64,000 bases of DNA from Fonsecaea monophora (GCF_001642475.1 NW_019173943.1:410575-474574), one strand, 5' to 3'. Positions 32,167-43,296 are shown, numbered from the stretch's first letter. Notes: generated by a model not told the origin, from the sequence alone. Numbers and translations: made by a program.

Positions 32167-34197
32167 CCGCCTTCTCGGAGTTCAATTAGATCTGCTGTAC
32201 CGTGCTATTCGCACTGTACTGTAACTTCTCTGTAAGGTTTAAGCTATTTGGTTTTATTGTCCACTGCGTACCTTATTTGCTTTCTTTGTTACTGGATTCC
32301 GAGTGATGGGCCCTTTACGATAGACCCGGCATAACTCCAGCACGAGAGTGGAGGCTTAAGCAGCGAGGGCTTGGTATCTTCCCGGTCCATGTCCTCGTCT
32401 TGTCCTTTCTTCCTCCCCAACCAAGCGATATAACCAGAGACACACAGGTTGTCAGGGTAGCGTGGGGTACGATATTGGCCCACAGCGACTGTTCTAGCGT
32501 TCTCGAGTGTCTCTCACATTGTAAATCCTTACACTGCATTTCTCGATTCGAGGCTTGAGGAGGATATCGCTATGGGTACCTCTTGTTTCCAGCGCGACTG
32601 ACTTCATCTCGGGGTCTGAGGGCTCATCAACTGTTCCGCTGATGAGGCATCTCCTTTGCCGCTGATGGGTATATCAAGAGGAAACCGGAGCTGTGGGTGT
32701 TCTCTACGCTCCAATGGGTCGCAAGCTCGACAGGTTAGCATAGCTGCAGGCACAGCACCATAAGTCGACGTTATATATTGGTCGATTGTTGTTCGCATCG
32801 GATCCAAACTACCTCTATAGCCACGGTATCGGTACATTCCTCAATATTAGCCTCCTTGCCTGTGAGATGGGATGTTCCTAACGGAGATTAGTACAAAGAA
32901 ACATGTTCTCATAAAAAAAGAAGGGGCAAAGGACGAGAAGAGACGACGTAAAGAAGAGGCTGTTCTTTGTTAATGACTCGGATTCTGCAATTTGGGATCG
33001 GAATATCATTGTTCCTTGCACACGATCTCGTCCAGCTTCTTTCGTTCACCATCTTCTTCTGATACAACGCCGATCGGCTTACAATGCAAATGACCTCAGC
33101 AACAAGATGAGTCATCTCATCAGTCTCGCCATGACGCTTCGTCGTCCCAGCCGCCGTCGTCAGAACCTTTCCATGCCTCCAGTCGCTTGCGGAAGCCAAA
33201 GCCCAGTGAATGGCGGCGCTGAGCACGTTGAGAAGAACAATGCAAAACGCGCAGTGACAGGTGGAGGGTGCTCCTATGTTGTGTTAAAGATCCAAGGCAC
33301 GCAGTGATGACCCTTCTAAGCGGTTCCAAACAAAGCTAACGACCATGACATCTCTTGACGGCTCGCCAAATGCACACGGCTCCGATCCGACAATTACAAA
33401 CGGCCGAATAAGCAGAAAGCCGCTCAACCACAAAAATCTCTCGGCCGTACGAGCACGAGTACGAGGTATTGTCCCGGCCACGAAAACCAGAGCTGTCCCG
33501 TCACACCCATTCGCCTGTTGTTTCTCGCCTTGACAATGAAAATAGAAGACAAGATAATTATTGGAAGATGATTACCGGTCTCTGAGAAAAATATCCCCCA
33601 TGGTTCGACAACGGGTTGTTGCAGTCCCCCATCGGACACCCGCGGGTATGGGCGGGTTGTCTGCAACGCCGATAGACGAGTGCCACTCGCTGCTATCCGC
33701 AGGCGGGTCTTGCCGTGATCTCACCTTGAGCAGCGATCGACATGCAGTCTTTCGCTAAGCACGATGTAGTGGACTGTCTGCCTGCCTGGCGGAGATAAAA
33801 CTGGAGAGGCGAGGCAAGTTTCTTTCGGTACGCATCGTCGGAGACTCTGGCCTCAGATTGCATCCGCGCCGGAACAATTCTTCTCCTTCGCAGTATGTCA
33901 CTTGTCCTCGCGCGGTCATTCGCCGAAAGCGAAGCTTAAAGTGCCCTACCCCTGCTTAGCAAGAGGGTATGTATATATCGCAACCTTCGTCCATGGCTTG
34001 ACTTCAACGTATGGGAGAGCAGTGACAAACAGAGATTTGTAAATTACTGACACTTCCTCAACCGAAGTCACTCTCTTCTGTCACTCTTTCTCACCAAAGA
34101 CAAACCCCGTACACAATACAGCATAACCGACAGGAGAACATACAACGAAAGAGACATCGAGAACTAGAAACGCAAGCAAGAATCCAAACTTCAGAAA

Positions 34198-34728
34198 ATG
34201 CGGATATGTCGAAGCAAGCGCTCTGACATCCCTCTCACTACACCGCCAACCACTACGCGACCCCAAGTTCGACCCATGGATACTGGGTCGGAATATAGTT
34301 CAGCCTCCGACAGCTACGCCAGCAGCAAAAGCAGTTATGGCAGCAGCACCGGATGTGCGTGCGCCAGCTGTGACTCCCGCCGGTATGTCTCCCGTGGGGG
34401 ACGACATCGCAGGCACCAGAGCGGCGCATCCCAGGCCGAATTATTGATTAGTGGATTGACCCAAACGCTGCGGACTCTTCAGGCCATGAGCGAGCAGGAA
34501 AGGATTCTGAGAGAGCAAAACGAGATGCGGAGAAATTCGAAAGACACTGAAAGTAGTGACGATGGGAAAGACGCCGAATCAACGGATGATATGGACGGCG
34601 AGAGTGAGATGGGAGGCGAACTCGAGGCGTCTGCTACAGTCACAAGAGGGGATCACGAGCAGCGTCTGGACGACCAGAAGGCTAAGAAAGGCCTGAGAAA
34701 CTATCAGGCTGCTCTAACAGGCAGTTGA
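34198..34728 (+). CDS. Small low-complexity protein, 176 aa
   Basis: No family recognised. The start ATG at 34198 has an A at -3; an internal ATG at residue 27 (MDTGSEYSS) is an alternative. Sequence: Ser/Tyr-rich segment (27-50), a cysteine cluster CACASCDSRRY, a basic patch RGGRHRRHQS, one amphipathic helix about 80-112 (possible coiled coil: LLISGLTQTLRTLQAM...QERILREQNEMRR), then an acidic Asp/Glu/Ser stretch (118-150) and a mixed charged tail. No signal peptide or membrane segment. Codon use is ordinary, and a TATA-like element lies about 220 bp upstream. It looks like a real, disordered, possibly phosphorylated nuclear or cytosolic protein. Confidence 0.55.
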   Translation: MRICRSKRSDIPLTTPPTTTRPQVRPMDTGSEYSSASDSYASSKSSYGSSTGCACASCDSRRYVSRGGRHRRHQSGASQAELLISGLTQTLRTLQAMSEQERILREQNEMRRNSKDTESSDDGKDAESTDDMDGESEMGGELEASATVTRGDHEQRLDDQKAKKGLRNYQAALTGS

Positions 34729-35192
34729 CAGAGGTCGACGCAACCCTGGGGTTGTTGATTGGAGAGGAGGGCTCGATGTGTCAACATCCCTTCAATCTGT
34801 ACATTGCCACAAGATGACCCGGTGTGGCCAAGGTCGAACGTTTTCACGTCCCTGCCATCGATGGTCCTGTAAATAGTTTAGAGGGAGGATCCCTGATCCT
34901 CATGATTCATGAACAACAGACATGCTCGAAACGTTGCTCAGATTTCTCTAGGTTTATCTCTGAATGTTCCCACCTAGAAAGCTAACAGAGCTTCTCAAAA
35001 GACTTTTCGGTTCATTCGATAGGGTACGCTGTCTGCGCCGGATGACAGTCACCGGGTCTCATTGCTAGGACCATAGCAGCAGACGGACAGTTGATTGACA
35101 AGACCCGCAATCTGAGAGAGAGCAGATGTCGCTGCACGTCGAATCCCAGATTGAGGTGGACGTGGGCGATTGAGTCGGATTGGTGGCCTCGA
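34729..35192. other. Convergent 3' region
   Basis: 464 bp between the small Ser/Asp gene and NAA10. Nothing recognised. Confidence 0.45.
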
Positions 35193-35897
35193 TCAATACT
35201 GTGCGTTCGTCGAGCCTTCGTTCCTTTCCACCAGATCTCCCACGCCCAGCCCGCGCCCGACTTTCACCTTGACCATCTTCTCCTTCTTGCCGTTCTCGCC
35301 ATTGACCGTCTCACCCTCCTCACCCTTCTTGCCCAGTGAACCCACTCCGTCGCCCTCGTCCTCGTCCTCCTCCGGCAGACTCTTGATCTGCATACTCTTG
35401 AGATCCATGCGCATGGCGAAGGCGTCCTCTCCGTCGGCGTAGTACTTGCTCTCGACCTTTTCCACCTCGAACCCGAGAGTGTCGCGGTACAGGTGCAGGG
35501 CCGCGGTGTTGGACATGCGCACGTGCAGGCTGACGTAGTTGGCGTTGAACACCTCGGCCATGGCCCGCTGGCTCATCCTCATCAACTTCTCCGCGATACC
35601 CAGTCGTCGGTGTGTCCGCATCACCGACAGACTGGTAATGTGCCCGTGCTGGACCCCGTCCGGGGGGTCCTCCTCCATCTTTGCAAGTACATATCCCACG
35701 ACTTTCGGGTAGCGCGGCGGTTTCGACCCGGAGCCGCGCACGACGGCGACAAAGGAGAGCTGTGGCCAGGTGAGCGCGTGGTAGAGGTAGTATTTGAGGA
35801 AGTAGTTTTCAGGCAGGTTCGTTAGGTTGCACTGTTGGATCGAGGGGAGAAGGGAGATGTGGGATGGATACGACGAGACCGGTACAATGTCGACCAT
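35193..35897 (-). CDS. NAA10: N-terminal acetyltransferase A catalytic subunit (NAA10/ARD1)
   Basis: GNAT enzyme of the ribosome-bound NatA complex, acetylating Ser/Ala/Thr/Gly N-termini after Met removal, together with NAA15 (not in window). 234 residues. The GNAT domain spans about 4-165: NLPENYFLKYYLYHALTWPQ is the substrate-loop signature, HITSLSVMRTHRRLGIA carries the acetyl-CoA motif R97-R-L-G-I-A, and LHVRMSNTAALHLYRDTLGF plus YYADGEDAFAMRM complete the fold. An acidic then basic low-complexity tail (about 170-234) is normal for the fungal orthologue. Start at 35897 gives MVDIVPV rather than the usual MDIR-like start, a small difference. Confidence 0.95.
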   Translation of the reverse strand: MVDIVPVSSYPSHISLLPSIQQCNLTNLPENYFLKYYLYHALTWPQLSFVAVVRGSGSKPPRYPKVVGYVLAKMEEDPPDGVQHGHITSLSVMRTHRRLGIAEKLMRMSQRAMAEVFNANYVSLHVRMSNTAALHLYRDTLGFEVEKVESKYYADGEDAFAMRMDLKSMQIKSLPEEDEDEGDGVGSLGKKGEEGETVNGENGKKEKMVKVKVGRGLGVGDLVERNEGSTNAQY

Positions 35898-36168
35898 CGT
35901 GACGGGCTTGGACTGGGCTGATGAAGACGACAGTACCAGAGGGGGGCAATATGCCAGAAGAAGGTTTGTATACGGGTATGGTCAAACGTAGGGAAACTTG
36001 TCGTGTGTCAGGTTGTGGAGGATGGAAACTGCGGCTTATTTCAAATGACACGTTTTCCCTGTCATTCTCAGCCTTGGGCTTTTGGTTTCTTCTATGTATG
36101 TAACTCCAAACCCTCCGTCCCTCCTGAAAGTCAACGCAATTGTTAACTCTCGTCCTCATTCTTTCCCC

Positions 36169-37201
36169 TTATGCTATTGACATTTTCATGCCGCCGTTGG
36201 CGCAAATCACACTGCCTGTCGTCCAACCGCTCTCTTCGGAGCAGAGCATACCGACGACGCCCGCAATTTCGTCAGTGAAAGCCGGCCTCTTACCACCCAT
36301 GCCCTGCAATACCACGCGGTCATATTCCTCGGGATCGCCTCCCGCCCGTGCTCTGATCGCGTCGTCACCTCCTTTATAGTCCATCAGTGGTGCACTGTCT
36401 ACATATTTCTGGTTTGTTTTCCAAAACTTCTCGCCCGCAAGACTGTACATGTCCCCCCAAACGGGGCCTGGGTTGATAGCATTGACCGTGCAGTTTTCCG
36501 CCAACTCTCTGGCCCAAACCCGGGTCATGGCTTCCAGCGCCGCCTTTGTCCCGGCATATATTGACTGTGACTCACACCCGATGGACGCAGACACGCTCGA
36601 TAGGTTGACAATGCGCCCGGATCGGTCTTTGGGGAGGTACGGTTGACATGCTTGAACCAGCAACAATGGCGCAAGGACATTCACACTGTATTGCTGTCGG
36701 AACTGTGTCTCTTCAATGGCGCCCATGTCTGGATCATTCAACAGTTTGTTCCCGGCGATGCCCGCGTTGTTTATAATAATGTCCACCTGGAACGTGCCCG
36801 TCCTAGGGTGTGAAAAGTGATTCTTTGCTGTGGCTAGGATATGCGGGATGCTGCGAGTTGGTTCTGCAAGGTCGGCTTGCACTGGGAAACAAAGGACATC
36901 GTATGCTTCAGAGAGTTCTTTGCAAAGTGCTTGCGTTGGCTCGGTGGAAGAGTCGGACGTGTAGACAAGAAGGAGAGAGCACCCTTTGGCAGCGAGATTA
37001 TGAGCTACGGCAGCTCCGATACCTGTCATCAGTTAGACAAGCTGCAAAGTTGAGCCTCATCTTTCCGAAGAATGCCTTGTACACACCTCTTGAGCCGCCA
37101 GTTATGATACCAAACTTGCCCTCATGCGGCCGGTAGTCTGTGCTCTTTGGCATGTTGGTAGAAGAGAAAGTCCTGCGGCGCGAGATCGAATTGTCTGCCA
37201 T
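36169..37201 (-). CDS. Short-chain dehydrogenase/reductase (SDR)
   Basis: Classical NAD(P)(H)-dependent oxidoreductase; substrate unknown. Exon 1 37087-37201, intron 64 bp (branch TCTAACTGAT), exon 2 36169-37022; 322 residues. The splice rebuilds the cofactor motif TGGSRG-IG exactly, which fixes the junction. Seen: NNAG, active-site Ser in NLSSVSAS, YAGTK (Tyr/Lys), and the PG motif INPGPVWGDMY. Arg after the glycine motif (GGSRG) and the absence of an acidic residue at the end of strand 2 (VYTSDSS) lean to NADP(H). No targeting signal. Only 304 bp separates it from the divergent CEX1 gene, so they share a promoter region, but no functional tie is evident. FabG-like and secondary-metabolite reductases are both possible. 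Confidence 0.9.
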
Positions 37202-37505
37202 TGGGACGAAACTTGAGGTGGGTGATAGGTGAACTTGTATATTCTGGAACTGTTCAACTCTTAGACCTGCGGCAAGTGGGATGATGGAGAACGAGCGCGG
37301 GGAAATTTATCCTGCGGCGCGTTCTCCCCAATAATAATATTAATGATGTTAACGGCGCGAAATGGCCCGCAGCCTCTGTGGACAACTTTCCAGTTCGTGA
37401 AAGTCGTCAACACCCCCCATCGTTCCCGGCGATTTCAGTCAATTGATTCTTCGCAGACAGTCCCTTGGCCTTTGACTGCTCCACTCCCCGGTCGCATCAA
37501 GGTCG
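37202..37505. promoter_or_regulatory. Bidirectional promoter region, SDR / CEX1
   Basis: 304 bp between divergent start codons. Contains an AT-rich core (ataataatattaatgatg, 37331-37349) flanked by two gcggcgcg/acggcgcg GC-rich blocks. Confidence 0.5.
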
Positions 37506-40006
37506 ATGGACTTTCTCAAATCCGCCGTCGCTTCTGCCATCGCCAAATCCAGCTCCTTTCCAGTCACCATCGGAGACCGTATTGATTTCGGAGACTCTAT
37601 TTGGATCCTACACAATGCGACCAAGAAGGTTAGTCGGGGGATTTCGATTCGGCTTGGTGATACACCGCTCTAATGAATGATGGTCTAGGACGACAACTCG
37701 CCGTGCTGCTTGTTCAACTTCGATATTCATGCCAACAAGGCTCTGCTGCCCCTAGCCAAAAATGCCGCCCGAAAACTGCGGACGATACGACACCCCGGAG
37801 TGATACGGGTAATCGATGTGATCGAAAACGAGACAAACATCTACATCATTACGGAGAAAGTTAGCCCCTTGGCCTGGCACATCAGGCGCAAGAGCTTGAG
37901 CGAAGAGACTATAAAATGGGGGTTGTACAGCGTTTCTTCTACGCTGAAGTTCATCAACAACGACGCCTCTTCAGTGCACGGCGCAATACGCATTGCGTCC
38001 GTGTTCACAAGTGAGAGCGGCGAATGGAAGCTGGGAGGGTTTGAAGTGCTGAGTTCTATGAATGACGACGATGCGATTATTTACAACTATGGAAGTTCGT
38101 TGCCAAACTCGAATACTTATGCCCCGCCCGAAGTGGTCAATGGCGGCTGGTCCGCTATCAAGAAGAATCCCCTGGGGGCTCCGGACGCCTACGGTCTCGG
38201 GACTCTTGTGTACGAAGCATTCAACGGGAGTTTCGTGAGCAGCGACAGCCTAGCACAGCCAAAGAGTATATCGGCCAACATGGTCCCGAGCTATCGGCGG
38301 CTCATAAATGCAAATCCAAAGCTGAGGCTGAATGCTGGGCAGTTTGTCGAGCAGGGAAAGAAGGCCGGAGGATTCTTTGAGACTCCACTTATTCACATCA
38401 CCGAAGGAGCTGAGAGTCTTGGGTTGAAGAACGAGGAGGAACGGAATGAGTTCCTGAAGTAAGCTCACCTTCTGATATCAAGCGGACGCGTTGCTTACCC
38501 TATGACAGGGAACTCGACAGCCTCACCGACGACTTCCCGGAAGATTTCTTCAAGATGAAAATCTTGCCCGAGCTGTTGAAGTCTGTTGAATTCGGTGGCG
38601 GAGGACCTAGTGTCTTTGGAGCCATCATGAAAATCGGGTTGAAAATGTCTGACGACGAATTCGAATCACGCCTTGGACCGCTCATTATCCGTCTCTTCAA
38701 CAGTCCAGACCGGGCCATGAGAGTATGTTTGTTGGATAACCTACCGCTAATGATCGATCGAATACCTCAAAAAGATGTGAATGGCAAAATCTGGCCTGCC
38801 ATGACGACTGGCTTCACCGACACAGCACCAGTCGTCAGGGAACAGACAGTCAAGGCCGTCCTCTCAGTAATATCCAAGCTATCGGACAGGATCATCAATG
38901 GAGAGCTCCTTCGGTTCCTCGCCAAAACAGCCAATGACGATCAGCCAGGAATCAGGACCAACACCACGATATGCCTGGGGAAGATTGCACGAAATCTGGG
39001 TGTTGGGTCACGGTCTAAGGTACTGATTGCTGCGTTCGGCCGTTCTCTAAGAGATCCTTTTGTACATGCCCGAAGTGCAGCATTGATGGCCCTCAACGCC
39101 ACAATTGATGTCTTCAGTGACGATGATTGCGCCACGAAAATCCTGCCTGTCCTTTGCGTCAGCCTGGTCGACAAAGAAAAGATAGTTCGTGACCAAGCCA
39201 CCAAAGCAGTCGATTCTTACTTGGCGAGAGTTCGTAAATATGCATCTTCTCTACCTGAAACGGCACTTCCACCAGAGCCGGCCCCAGGAGCAGCTAGTGC
39301 CGCTGTTCCAGCGAGGATCGGAAGTCAAAGCGACACCAGTTGGGCTGGTTGGGCAATTTCCTCTTTCACAAACAAAATGGCGGGGGCTAGAGGCGAGATG
39401 GCTTCCACGGCGACTGCGAACGGGGCGCCTTTGGCACAAACGCAATCGATGCCTGCTTCTGGACGCAACACACCCACCATCAACGTTTCATCCGACAAAC
39501 CGACAACTGGCCCATCGAGAGCGCAAGCCTCGCAACCAGTGAAAAGCTCCGCACACGCGATTGAGCCCGAAGCAGGTTGGGAGGAAGGGGACACGATGGA
39601 TGCCTGGGGTACCATGGATGATGAGGGGGATAACTTCTTTGATGCATCACCTTCGCAACGTACAAACACGACCACCCCTGAACCTGCAGCTGCCTTTGAT
39701 GATGGTGGCGAACCGGATTTCGCTGGCTGGCTGGCCGCGCAGTCAAAATCCAAATCGCAGAAACCACTTCCAAAGGGCTTATCCAAAGGTACCTCCGCAG
39801 CGTCAACGCTCAATGTCCGTCCTGCCGGCCCAGCGAGAAGTGTTTCTGCGGGTGGTGGGACAACTGGGGCGAATGCGAAGAGACCGGTCATTTCGAGTAC
39901 AAGGACGACACCCCCTGTAGCTGCAAAGAAAGAGATCAAGAAAGAGGCACCCAAGCCTAAAGAGCCTGACATCAATGATGATGACTGGGGCGAGGCCTGG
40001 GAATGA
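37506..40006 (+). CDS. CEX1: SCY1-like pseudokinase, CEX1/SCYL1 type
   Basis: Inactive kinase scaffold for nuclear tRNA export at the pore and COPI/Golgi traffic in yeast and animals. Exons 37506-37628, 37689-38458 and 38509-40006 (introns 60 and 50 bp) give 796 residues; both joins keep the family sequence (ILHNATKK-DDNSPCC; EFLK-ELDSLTDDF). The pseudokinase domain is about 15-300; it lacks HRD and DFG motifs (HGAIRIASVF and KLGGFEVLSS stand in their place). HEAT repeats about 320-560 (FKMKILPELLKSVEFGGG, IRTNTTICLGKIA, VHARSAALMALNAT). The C-terminal third is disordered with repeated acidic-tryptophan patches (GWEEGDTMDAW, DFAGWLAAQ, and the terminal DDDWGEAWE), possible coat-protein ligands. 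Confidence 0.93.
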
Positions 40007-40333
40007 GGCAATGGCAGCGTACCAAGTTCGTGGATCTGGAAGTCATCTCTGTTGTCACCATACCCTTTGAACGGTTTGAGACACTGATGTTTGAGCCCTT
40101 TTGCGGTCAAGCAAACAGCTCTGTCTGAAACATCCATTGTCCTGTCACCTTTCTCCGTGGTCCCTTATTCTCAGGATCGCTTTTCTACCGCCTACACGCT
40201 TTGTTGTAGTCATTGACATGCTGCTCTTGAGCACGAGTGCTTGCTTGGCCGTGGAAACGACAAACGTCTTTTCTGATTGCGTTGAACAGAGCCAAGTCAT
40301 TGATATAATGAGTGCTGGCACCGGAACACTCTG
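40007..40333. other. Intergenic CEX1 to disordered-protein gene
   Basis: 327 bp; CEX1 3' UTR and the next leader. A 5' exon of the following gene could hide here but none is convincing. Confidence 0.4.
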
Positions 40334-41542
40334 ATGATGGGACCAAGATCGTTACTTGCGACGCCAACCCTGGAGATGTCGACCCTCCCACATTGGCTGG
40401 GATATCACACAATGACGGCCCTCCCACATCCCAGAATCAGAGGTGGACTAGCTAAAACCCCTTCAACGTATTCTTCCGATACTTCCAGTACTGGTTCCAC
40501 CATGGAGAGGTTCTCTGAGGAATACATTGAAGCAAAACCAACACAGCAGGCACAAGCTGTTCCTGTATTAGACCACTTTGATTCACCACCCAAAGACGTC
40601 TTGGTTGATCCCGACTCCAATGGGGTCCGCCGACTGCGCCTAATAGAAGAAGCACGGCGAAACAGGTTACGGATGGAAGAACAGCAAAGAGGAGCGCTGC
40701 ATAACGCCAGAAAAGACATCGAGATGAAGATGTCCACACCTCAAAAGACGACCAACTCCGAACAAGAACCGAAACCGAAGAAAAGACGGAATCGTGGAGG
40801 ACGGAACCGCGGTAGCCAAGGGGGAGACGTGATAGCCGAGCAATTCGCCGTTTCTCAAGCACAGCCAGAGTCTGCTGGCCCAAGTCGGCAACAAGTCGAT
40901 TCACAAGGACAGTCACTACAGCAGTTGCCTGCATCCAACAGTCTTGACGGCGAAATCTTGCGGCAGGCGGCCCGTGCATTAGGTCGACGGTCGCGCAACC
41001 CGCTGGGACAGATCCTAGCTCCAGAGTCCCAGGGGCTACGGCACTCGCCTGGAAGCGGCCTGAACCTGCAAGATTCCTATGCCCCTCTGAGAGCTGGACC
41101 ACAGAATGTGCCGCCGGAGCTAGCTCTATTGCACGCAAGAGCTTCAACCGGCGGAGTTAATGGTCGTCGATCTTCAAGGGCGGCTTCAGGTGAGCACACA
41201 CAACACCCATCTTTCTCAACACGCACCTCATGGGCACCTCTTTCACCTTGGACGCCTCATGGTCCTGCGGCAGTGTCCTCAAATATCATCACGCAGAGCG
41301 ACGAGGACAGCCACAGGAGAGGACCACCGTACATCGACCCTACTCGAGCTGTCGAGGCAGAGCGTCTAGGACAAACACAGAACTCACACAATGACCCGAG
41401 CTTACAAGAAGAGGTAGCCTGGGAACGAGACACACTCTGGAGAATTCTGAGGCAGCAACTTGGCGTGGGCGATCTGCAAATTCGGGCATTATTGGAAAGC
41501 GAAAGGAACAGAGACAGGGTTATTGAGTGGGAATTTGTGTAG
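40334..41542 (+). CDS. Hypothetical disordered protein with basic RGG-like patch, 402 aa
   Basis: Family not recognised. The first in-frame ATG pair (MMGPRSL) is at 40334; ATG at residue 57 (MERFSEEYIEAKP) is a plausible alternative since the first 56 residues look less constrained. Mostly disordered. A charged helix about 95-135 (VRRLRLIEEARRNRLRMEE), a strong basic patch KPKKRRNRGGRNRG (about 148-162) likely to be a nuclear signal or nucleic-acid contact, a Gln/Ser-rich middle, and a folded-looking C-terminal helix pair (EVAWERDTLWRILRQQLGV...IRALLESERNRDRVIEWEFV). The C-terminal block is the most conserved-looking part. It is convergent with the DUF1857 gene. Confidence 0.65.
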   Translation: MMGPRSLLATPTLEMSTLPHWLGYHTMTALPHPRIRGGLAKTPSTYSSDTSSTGSTMERFSEEYIEAKPTQQAQAVPVLDHFDSPPKDVLVDPDSNGVRRLRLIEEARRNRLRMEEQQRGALHNARKDIEMKMSTPQKTTNSEQEPKPKKRRNRGGRNRGSQGGDVIAEQFAVSQAQPESAGPSRQQVDSQGQSLQQLPASNSLDGEILRQAARALGRRSRNPLGQILAPESQGLRHSPGSGLNLQDSYAPLRAGPQNVPPELALLHARASTGGVNGRRSSRAASGEHTQHPSFSTRTSWAPLSPWTPHGPAAVSSNIITQSDEDSHRRGPPYIDPTRAVEAERLGQTQNSHNDPSLQEEVAWERDTLWRILRQQLGVGDLQIRALLESERNRDRVIEWEFV

Positions 41543-41818
41543 TTTTGGGTGTCATCTTGGTTTTGGACAACTCTGAAGCGACTCTATTTTGGCGTTGAAT
41601 CACCCTTGAGCAGTCCAAAGACCCATTGGGAATTGTCCATAGTGCGTGTCTGATGCTGGCCGTTCATCCATATGCCTGTTTCGAACTACCCCATTGGCAA
41701 ATGACCAAGTGTGCACTCAAGAGCGGACATTGACGGGCTTCCTGTGTGTTTTCTGCGTGTTGCTAGCCGTGCCATCCTCAATGACACTTTTTGGTGCCTG
41801 ACCGCTCATCTCTCCTGA

Positions 41819-42319
41819 CTATTTGATCCTGCCGTCCTTGACCATCTCTCTCATCACCCGTATGGTTTCCTCGACTGCCATCTTGGCCACTTTGGTCTCT
41901 TTCTGCCTCTTTTCTTCCAATGCTTTGACGTCGCCCTCACACTCGGGATGCAGCCACTCAAACGTGTAGGTCATGTAGAGATCCTCGCCTTCTGGCCCTG
42001 CCCCTTGCGAGATGATGTTTTGGACCTTGGAGCCATCAGGCTGGTGGAATTCGACCTTCATCGCTTCGTACGCGACACATGTCTCCTTCACCCTCCTGTT
42101 CCCGTCTCGAAACACAACCTCGCGCACCGTGACGGGTCGGCCTTGCTCATCTTTCGACTCGGAAATGACGTCCGTGGAGAGGAGGGCACCACCGACGAAG
42201 TCCTGGCCCGCGCGGATCTTCAGCTCGAGACCTTGCCAGATCTGCGAGATAGTGAGTTTCGGTGAGGTGGATGGAGGGTTGATGGGTGCGGTGTAAGCGA
42301 TATTGTTCGAGGGCGTCAT
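41819..42319 (-). CDS. DUF1857 / SRPBCC-fold protein
   Basis: 166 residues, one exon. Matches the small fungal and bacterial family with the START/Bet v 1-like fold (DUF1857, AtaL-like): an N-terminal strand (IAYTAPINPPS), LTISQIWQGLELKIRAGQDFV, and the strand ladder VREVVFRDG...VKETCVAYEAMKVEFHQPDGS...EDLYMTYTFEWLHPE, then a long C-terminal helix. The fold makes a hydrophobic pocket for small ligands; AtaL-type members occur in aromatic-compound pathways, but no such pathway genes are adjacent. The divergent neighbour, 977 bp away, is a Zn2Cys6 regulator; a regulatory link is possible but untested. Confidence 0.88.
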   Translation of the reverse strand: MTPSNNIAYTAPINPPSTSPKLTISQIWQGLELKIRAGQDFVGGALLSTDVISESKDEQGRPVTVREVVFRDGNRRVKETCVAYEAMKVEFHQPDGSKVQNIISQGAGPEGEDLYMTYTFEWLHPECEGDVKALEEKRQKETKVAKMAVEETIRVMREMVKDGRIK

Positions 42320-43296
42320 GACTAGTGACTACTTGAGGACCGAGGGTGATGATGCAATGAGGAGATGGACTGAGAGATTCTGGAGTATTCTTGTCCTGTG
42401 AATAGGATAGTGTGAAGGTCAATTGTCAATCGTCGGTGTGTCTTATTATGCGGGGTGCAAGCAACATGTTTGGGGGCCGCTGCGGGCGTTGACCGCACGA
42501 GCTGCAAACAAGAACGAGCACATGTCCTGTCACCTGCTGTTCACACATCCTTCGCCTGGTCATTCCACTGAATCTTCACAGAACTCATGCTCGAACGGGT
42601 CCGGATTCAATCATGTCTCTAGCCTTCATACCAAGAGGTATCTACTAGCCATTTTCCTGGACCTCGGTGCTCACCTGATCAACGCACACAGAATCGGACG
42701 ACGACAGTTTCGGAGCTCGTGCGCACTCCGAGGCAAAAGCAAAAAAAGGAGGAGGAATAATGACATCCCTTGACGTTATTATGGTTCGCTGAACAACTGG
42801 ATCTTCATTTCTCGTTAGGCACTGTGGTCCTGTTGCTCTGGAATTGGCGAATCGCGAATCCGAGCCCTTCAGGCTGCTTTCAGGCCAGACGGTAGCTGTG
42901 CCAAAGCAGCCAGACTCTTCGCGGCTACCATCGGGCCAGTATATCCGCGGCATCCACAGAGCCAATCTCATGAAGCCACTCCGCCGTTGGTGCCCTTGCT
43001 GCCTGGAACTTCATGTCAGCACCTGGCACATCTTGCGCGAAAAAGTACGCTCGAGCCAATCACGCATCAGTATCCTACTTTAGTCAGGAACGCTTCAACA
43101 GGCAAGGGTTTCTGCCTGGGATGGCATTTCCGGAATGCTAAGGAGTCATGCATGGCACGTATTCGGTAAGGAACAGCCTCTGGGGCTTCTACAAGCACAA
43201 GTACATATATCGCCATGCCCCGCATTTTGGTGGAATGGTACTGCCTTGTTTCTCTGATCTCGAGTTTGTCGTTCAAAGGCTGTATACCTCCGCACG
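42320..43296. other. Divergent upstream region, DUF1857 / Zn2Cys6 gene
   Basis: 977 bp. Short ORFs only; no repeat or RNA gene recognised. Confidence 0.45.

Larger units (their letters stand above)
31363..34197. other. 2.8-kb region without a recognisable gene
   Basis: Shared upstream region of the HeLo gene (minus) and the small Ser/Asp protein gene (plus). It holds the ATGCT repeat, a good TATA box (TATAAATAG, 32158-32166) with no convincing ORF after it, and a TATATAT near 33972 that may serve the gene at 34198. ORFs here are short and unrecognised. A non-coding transcript or decayed gene is possible. Confidence 0.4.

Noticed and set aside
35135..35165. GTCGAATCCC string like a tRNA T-loop
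   Set aside because: No matching acceptor stem, D-arm or A/B box spacing around it.
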